A DNA stretch of 31,878 nucleotides from Parvularia atlantis (Eukaryota > Opisthokonta > Rotosphaerida), in the NCBI GenBank assembly GCA_943704415.1, contig CALSCO010000448.1:1-31878 (forward strand), read 5' to 3'. Below, piece by piece: positions 28,982-31,878 of the stretch; position 1 is the first letter of the stretch; every line of letters starts with the position of its first letter. The notes under the pieces are model-generated. The model saw only the letters and a list, made by a program, of their open reading frames with translations. It was not told the DNA's origin and did no database searches. A program made the translations under genes and the position numbers.

Positions 28982-30099
28982 TCAGCAGCCGATCTGGCCG
29001 GAGAAGCACTTCCAGTGCACGGCGCGGGCCCCGAGCTCGTCGTACTCGGCGCGCGAGAGGCACGCGGCTGCAAAGCCCGGCTGTGACGCGAACACCGACC
29101 CGCCGACCCACGCCATCGACGCGCCGTCTGGCCCCGGCGCATACACGGTCGGCACCCGTGGGCCGGGCAGCGACGCGGTGCGCAGCTCGCGTTGCAGCCG
29201 CTCCGTCACGCCCGGCATCAGCACGCCGCCGCCCGCCAGCACCACGTTGTCCTCGAGCGCCACGCGCAGCTCGCGCATCGTCACTGCCGAGAGCGCCGCG
29301 TACACGAGCTCGTGCAGCCCCGGCCCGACGTCGACGCCCTCGCCGAGCACGGCCATCGGCCGGAACAGCGCCTCGCCGCACAGCGCGCCCGCTGTCGCGT
29401 CGACCGCGATCTCGCGCCCGTCCGGCAGCGCGAAGCGGCGCGGCTCGCCGCCAGCCGCGTCCGCCTCGTCCATCGACGGAGCGACGTGCGCCGCCGCGTG
29501 CTTCGCCAGCCGCGGCACGCGCGCGTCCTGCCCGGGGTGCCACAGCGCGCGCTCGGCCAGCAGGCGGCCCATCAGCCGCGTCAGGTCGTGCCCGCCCACG
29601 TCGGCGCGCATCACGGCGTGCGGCAGCGCCCAGCCGTCGACGATCGCCACGGCGTGCGTTGCGGCCTCACCCGCGTCTACGGCCACGCCCGTCACGCGGC
29701 CCGTCGCCAGCAGCGCCAGCGCCGCGCCCAGCGCGAGCTGCACCGACGGCGCCGCTCAAACAGCAGCTCGACGATGCGCTCGCGCTGCCCACGCGGGGCG
29801 AACGGCGTCTCGCTCACGAGCACCGGATGCGGCCCGGCCACGTCGCCGCCGGCCGGCAGCCGCAGCGCCCGCGCGAAGCCGTGCGCCCACAGCGCCTCGA
29901 GCATGTCCCAGTGCGTCACCTGCCCGCCGTCGAGCACCACGCGCCCGCCCTCCGCTTCGTCCACCGCGGCGCCGCTGCCGTCGCCCGCCACGGCCGACGG
30001 CAGCACGCAGCGCGGCGCCGGCTCGGTCGCGAAGCCGATGCGCGTCGCAAAGGCGCCCGCGTCGAGCACCAGCGCGGCAGGCGGGCCGCGCAGCGTCAT
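28982..30099 (-). CDS. Divergent actin-related protein, apparent frameshift
   Basis: Start ATG 30099 (MTLRGPPAALVLDAGAFATRIGFATEPAP), stop 28982; about 370 residues, actin length. Actin landmarks: PVLVSETPFAPRGQRERIVE (actin LLTEAPLNPKANREKM), GRVTGVAVDAGEAATHAV, GWALPHAVMRADVGGHDLT, LEDNVVLAGGGVLMPGV, MAWVGGSVFAS and SRAEYDELGA, ending KCFSGQIGC. The frame changes at about 29751-29757, between ELLFE and APSVQLALG, with no intron signals. Actin has a few more residues there, so this is probably a small sequence or assembly indel, or a real lesion. The nucleotide loop and subdomain 2 are strongly altered. It does not fall clearly into a named Arp class. No intron otherwise, unlike most neighbours. 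ATG 30147 is an alternative start. Confidence 0.75.
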
Positions 30100-30159
30100 C
30101 CTTTCGCCGGCATGTATGGATTGGCGGCGCAGAGCGGCGCTCGTCATGCACGCTGAGTT

Positions 30160-30290
30160 ATGCGTCACCGGGGCCCGCTCTGCCTCGAGGCGCTGGGCGC
30201 GGACGCGGGACGCACGCCGTGCCTGCACCCGATCTGCGCGGTCTGCGTGCGCAAAGACGACCGACACGCGGCGCAAGTGCCTGTCCACGC
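30160..30290 (+). pseudogene. Possible RING-finger fragment
   Basis: A short + frame from ATG 30160 reads GPLCLEALGADAGRTPCLHPICAVCVRK. This fits the middle of a C3HC4 RING (C, then C-x-H-x2-C-x2-C). The first Cys of the C-x2-C pair is Gly, and the last pair is not in this frame. It may be a remnant or an exon of an unresolved gene. Confidence 0.25.
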
Positions 30291-30328
30291 CGAGTTCGCC
30301 CGCCGCCGACCTGCGGCCGTCAATAGCA

Positions 30329-30342
30329 GCCTACTAGTAGGC
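30329..30342. repeat. 14-bp perfect palindrome
   Basis: GCCTACTAGTAGGC, in an AT-richer block upstream of the secreted-protein gene. Possible dimeric factor site. Confidence 0.5.
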
Positions 30343-30379
30343 CTATTTCAAGCAGAGACGTTTTCCTTCTCTGAGCCGT

Positions 30380-30404
30380 CTCGGCGTCGGCGCTGAACGC
30401 CGAG
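30380..30404. repeat. 8-bp stem inverted repeat
   Basis: CTCGGCGT (30380-30387), 9-nt loop, ACGCCGAG (30397-30404). It lies between the palindrome and the secreted-protein gene start. Confidence 0.5.
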
Positions 30405-30600
30405 GCCACTCATGGAGCGCGCCTGAGACACCTTCGGCGCCCCTCCGTGCCCTTCTGTCTCACCAAAGCTCATTTCGTGTTGTTTTTCGGGCCGCGCGAC
30501 CAGTCACCGCCGTGCTCCTATCCGCGGCGCCGCCTTTGCCCGCCTCCCCGCTGCGCTCCCACCGTGCACGCCCTCGCCTCACGTGCCGCCGCCCGACAGG

Positions 30601-31878
30601 ATGCCGCGCGCACGCACGCCGGGCCCAGGCCCACACGGCCTCGCGGCGGCCCTCGTGGTGGCGCTCGTGGCCCTCGCGGCCCTCGCGGCGGCAGCGGGTG
30701 CGCGCGGCGCGGCGCGACGCATGCCGCGGGAAGGCACGCGCTGAAACGGCCCGTCGCGCGCGCGTTTCAGCCGTGGACCCGGCCAGCGTCTCGCCGTCGC
30801 TCACCGCGTGGGACTCGTGCGACACGCCCCAGTTCATCCTCGAGGGCAACGACCTGTGCGCGCGTGCAGCGTTGCCGCGGGGAGCGTGTCGCGGCTCACC
30901 CGCGTGTGCAGCTCGACCGTGACCGCGTGCGTCTTCCAGCAGACGGCCGGCTGGACCACGAGCAGCCGCTACACGACGACGATCCTGCCGCTCTCGGGCG
31001 ACGACACGCTCATCCTGTGCCAGATCGCGTGCGTCGCGCGGGCGATGCGCACCGCCGGGCGCCCGCTCAGTCGGGCGTCACCAGGAGCAACTTTGAGGCG
31101 GGCACGTACAGCGTCTCGCTCAACACGACCGCGGGCGTCGTGTCGCTGCCGGCGATCGTCGCCACCGTCGCGTTCAGTGCGCGCTGTGCGAGGCGCGCGG
31201 TGGTGGTGCCTGACGCGGGTCGCGCGCGTCAGGCGACATCTCGACCGGCGACTCGAGCGTGCCGCAGCTGAGCCAGTTCGTGGCCGGCAACGCCGTGTAC
31301 ATCGACGTCGTGGTACGTGCTCGGCCCGACCCCGCGCGTCTGTGCGGCTCACACGTGCGCGGACGGCAGTCGATCACGTCGTGCAGCACCGCCGCGGCGT
31401 GCACGCAGGACGGCCTCTCGTTCAAGTTCGACTTTGGCGTCACATCGCCGCCCACCGCCGTCTTCAACCGGACGGTGCGTGCCCGCGCGGCGCTGACAGC
31501 AGCTGATGCGCGTTGGGGTGCAGAACGCCGATGGCTCGTGCCGCTACGCCTTTCCAGGGCTGCAGCAGCAGGGTGTGTACGAAGTCGTGGTGTCGTTCAA
31601 CGGGAGCGCCGTCGGCGCGCAGCAGCTCAACCTGCGCCCTGGTGCGCGCGCCCGCACGTGTGCGCTGCCGTGCGGCTCACGCGTGCCCCGCAGGCCCCAT
31701 CTCGCCAGCCGACTGCGTCACCGACACGAGCGCATTCGGCACGCTCGTGGCCGGCACACAGACGTGCTTCACGGTGGCGGTGCTCGACGCGTACGGCAAC
31801 TACGTCGCCAACCTGTACGCGTCCACGTTCCTGCTGCAGAACGGCAACGGGCAGCTGCAGGTGAGCGCGCGACCCCCC
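30601..31878 (+). CDS. Secreted or surface protein with repeated beta-sandwich-like segments, 3' end outside window
   Basis: ATG 30601; after a basic start (MPRARTPGPGPHG) a signal peptide LAAALVVALVALAALAAAAG is spliced (30698-30770 removed) to VDPASVSPSLTAWDSCDTPQ. Further exons: TVTACVFQQTAGWTTSSRYT, SNFEAGTYSVSLNTTAGVVS, FVAGNAVYIDVVV, DGLSFKFDFGVTSPPTAVFN, RYAFPGLQQQGVYEVVVSFN and CFTVAVLDAYGNYVANLYAS. The VxVLDAYGN...F pattern is like filamin or Ig-like repeats of extracellular proteins. Thr/Ser/Asn-rich with several NxT/S sites. At least seven introns of 50-60 bp, many with GGCTCAC branch-like words. The gene continues past 31878. Exact family unknown. Confidence 0.75.

Larger units (their letters stand above)
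30100..30600. other. Divergent intergenic region with inverted repeats
   Basis: 500 bp between the actin-related gene and the secreted-protein gene. It holds the RING-like fragment, a palindrome and a hairpin (listed). The AT-richer block at 30320-30375 (CTACTAGTAGGCCTATTTC, TTTTCCTTCT) is a good promoter candidate for one or both genes. Confidence 0.45.

Noticed and set aside
27700-30156. Very long + strand open frame (over 800 codons)
   Set aside because: Arg/Ala/Pro-rich, lies antisense to the Cys-rich and actin-related genes. An artefact of few stop codons in GC-rich DNA.
1-31878. Transposons, retroelements or capsid-bearing viral elements
   Set aside because: No reverse transcriptase, transposase, integrase, capsid or terminal repeat was seen. 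The VP39-like enzyme stands alone.

Overview
The window is nuclear DNA of a free-living protist. It is very GC-rich (clearly above 60% by eye) and most genes are cut by many short introns of about 50-65 bp. These begin GTGCG or GTRNG, end in CAG, and usually carry a branch-point-like CTNAC/CTGAY element 10-30 bases before the acceptor. The proteins are eukaryotic throughout: myosin VI, a DENN protein, ESCRT-III CHMP4, MOB, an actin-related protein, TMX-type thioredoxin, GT61 glycosyltransferase and MPND. Myosin VI is best known from Holozoa and some close relatives, so an obazoan-type protist (unicellular holozoan or apusomonad-like) is my guess. I could not test this.

Layout. Bases 1-609 are non-coding; they start with a near-copy of an intron found again at 3449-3539 and contain a CCAAT box and a heat-shock element. 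A long DENN-DUF547 gene (+, 610-5637) converges on a complete myosin VI gene (-, 5867-10993), which shares an upstream region with a GPATCH8-like splicing-type protein (+, 11290-12504). A minus-strand group follows: BORCS7-like, a VP39-like cap 2'-O-methyltransferase without introns, and CHMP4. Then come a tiny membrane protein (+), a tail-anchored thioredoxin and MPND (both -), a Golgi sulfotransferase (+), an unknown gene with a triplet run at its 5' end (-), a Gfo/Idh/MocA-type protein and MOB (both -), a four-repeat Myb protein and a TMX-like ER thioredoxin (both -), a GT61 glycosyltransferase (+), a small secreted Cys-rich protein and a divergent actin-related protein (both -), and the 5' part of a secreted protein (+) that runs off the end.

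Many products act in endomembrane traffic and the secretory pathway. DENN (Rab regulation), myosin VI (endocytic motor), BORCS7 (lysosome positioning) and CHMP4 (ESCRT-III) act on membranes. TMX, the sulfotransferase and GT61 act in the ER or Golgi. No operon logic is implied, but the gene packing is extreme. Four same-strand neighbour pairs are separated by only 6, 16, 26 and 43 bp between stop and start codons, and divergent pairs share 47-300 bp.

The most unusual structures are: (1) a 42-bp tandem array between TMX and GT61 made of copies of the GT61 start codon and signal-peptide codons, creating an upstream ORF whose stop codon abuts the true start; (2) the intron-free VP39-like methyltransferase with an intact K-D-K-E tetrad; (3) long (CT)n tracts lying only in introns and always CT on the sense strand; (4) CTG/CAG triplet runs translated as Ala, Leu or in a Gln-capable frame in three nearby genes; and (5) a DENN-DUF547 fusion. 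No transposon, rRNA, tRNA or CRISPR was recognised.
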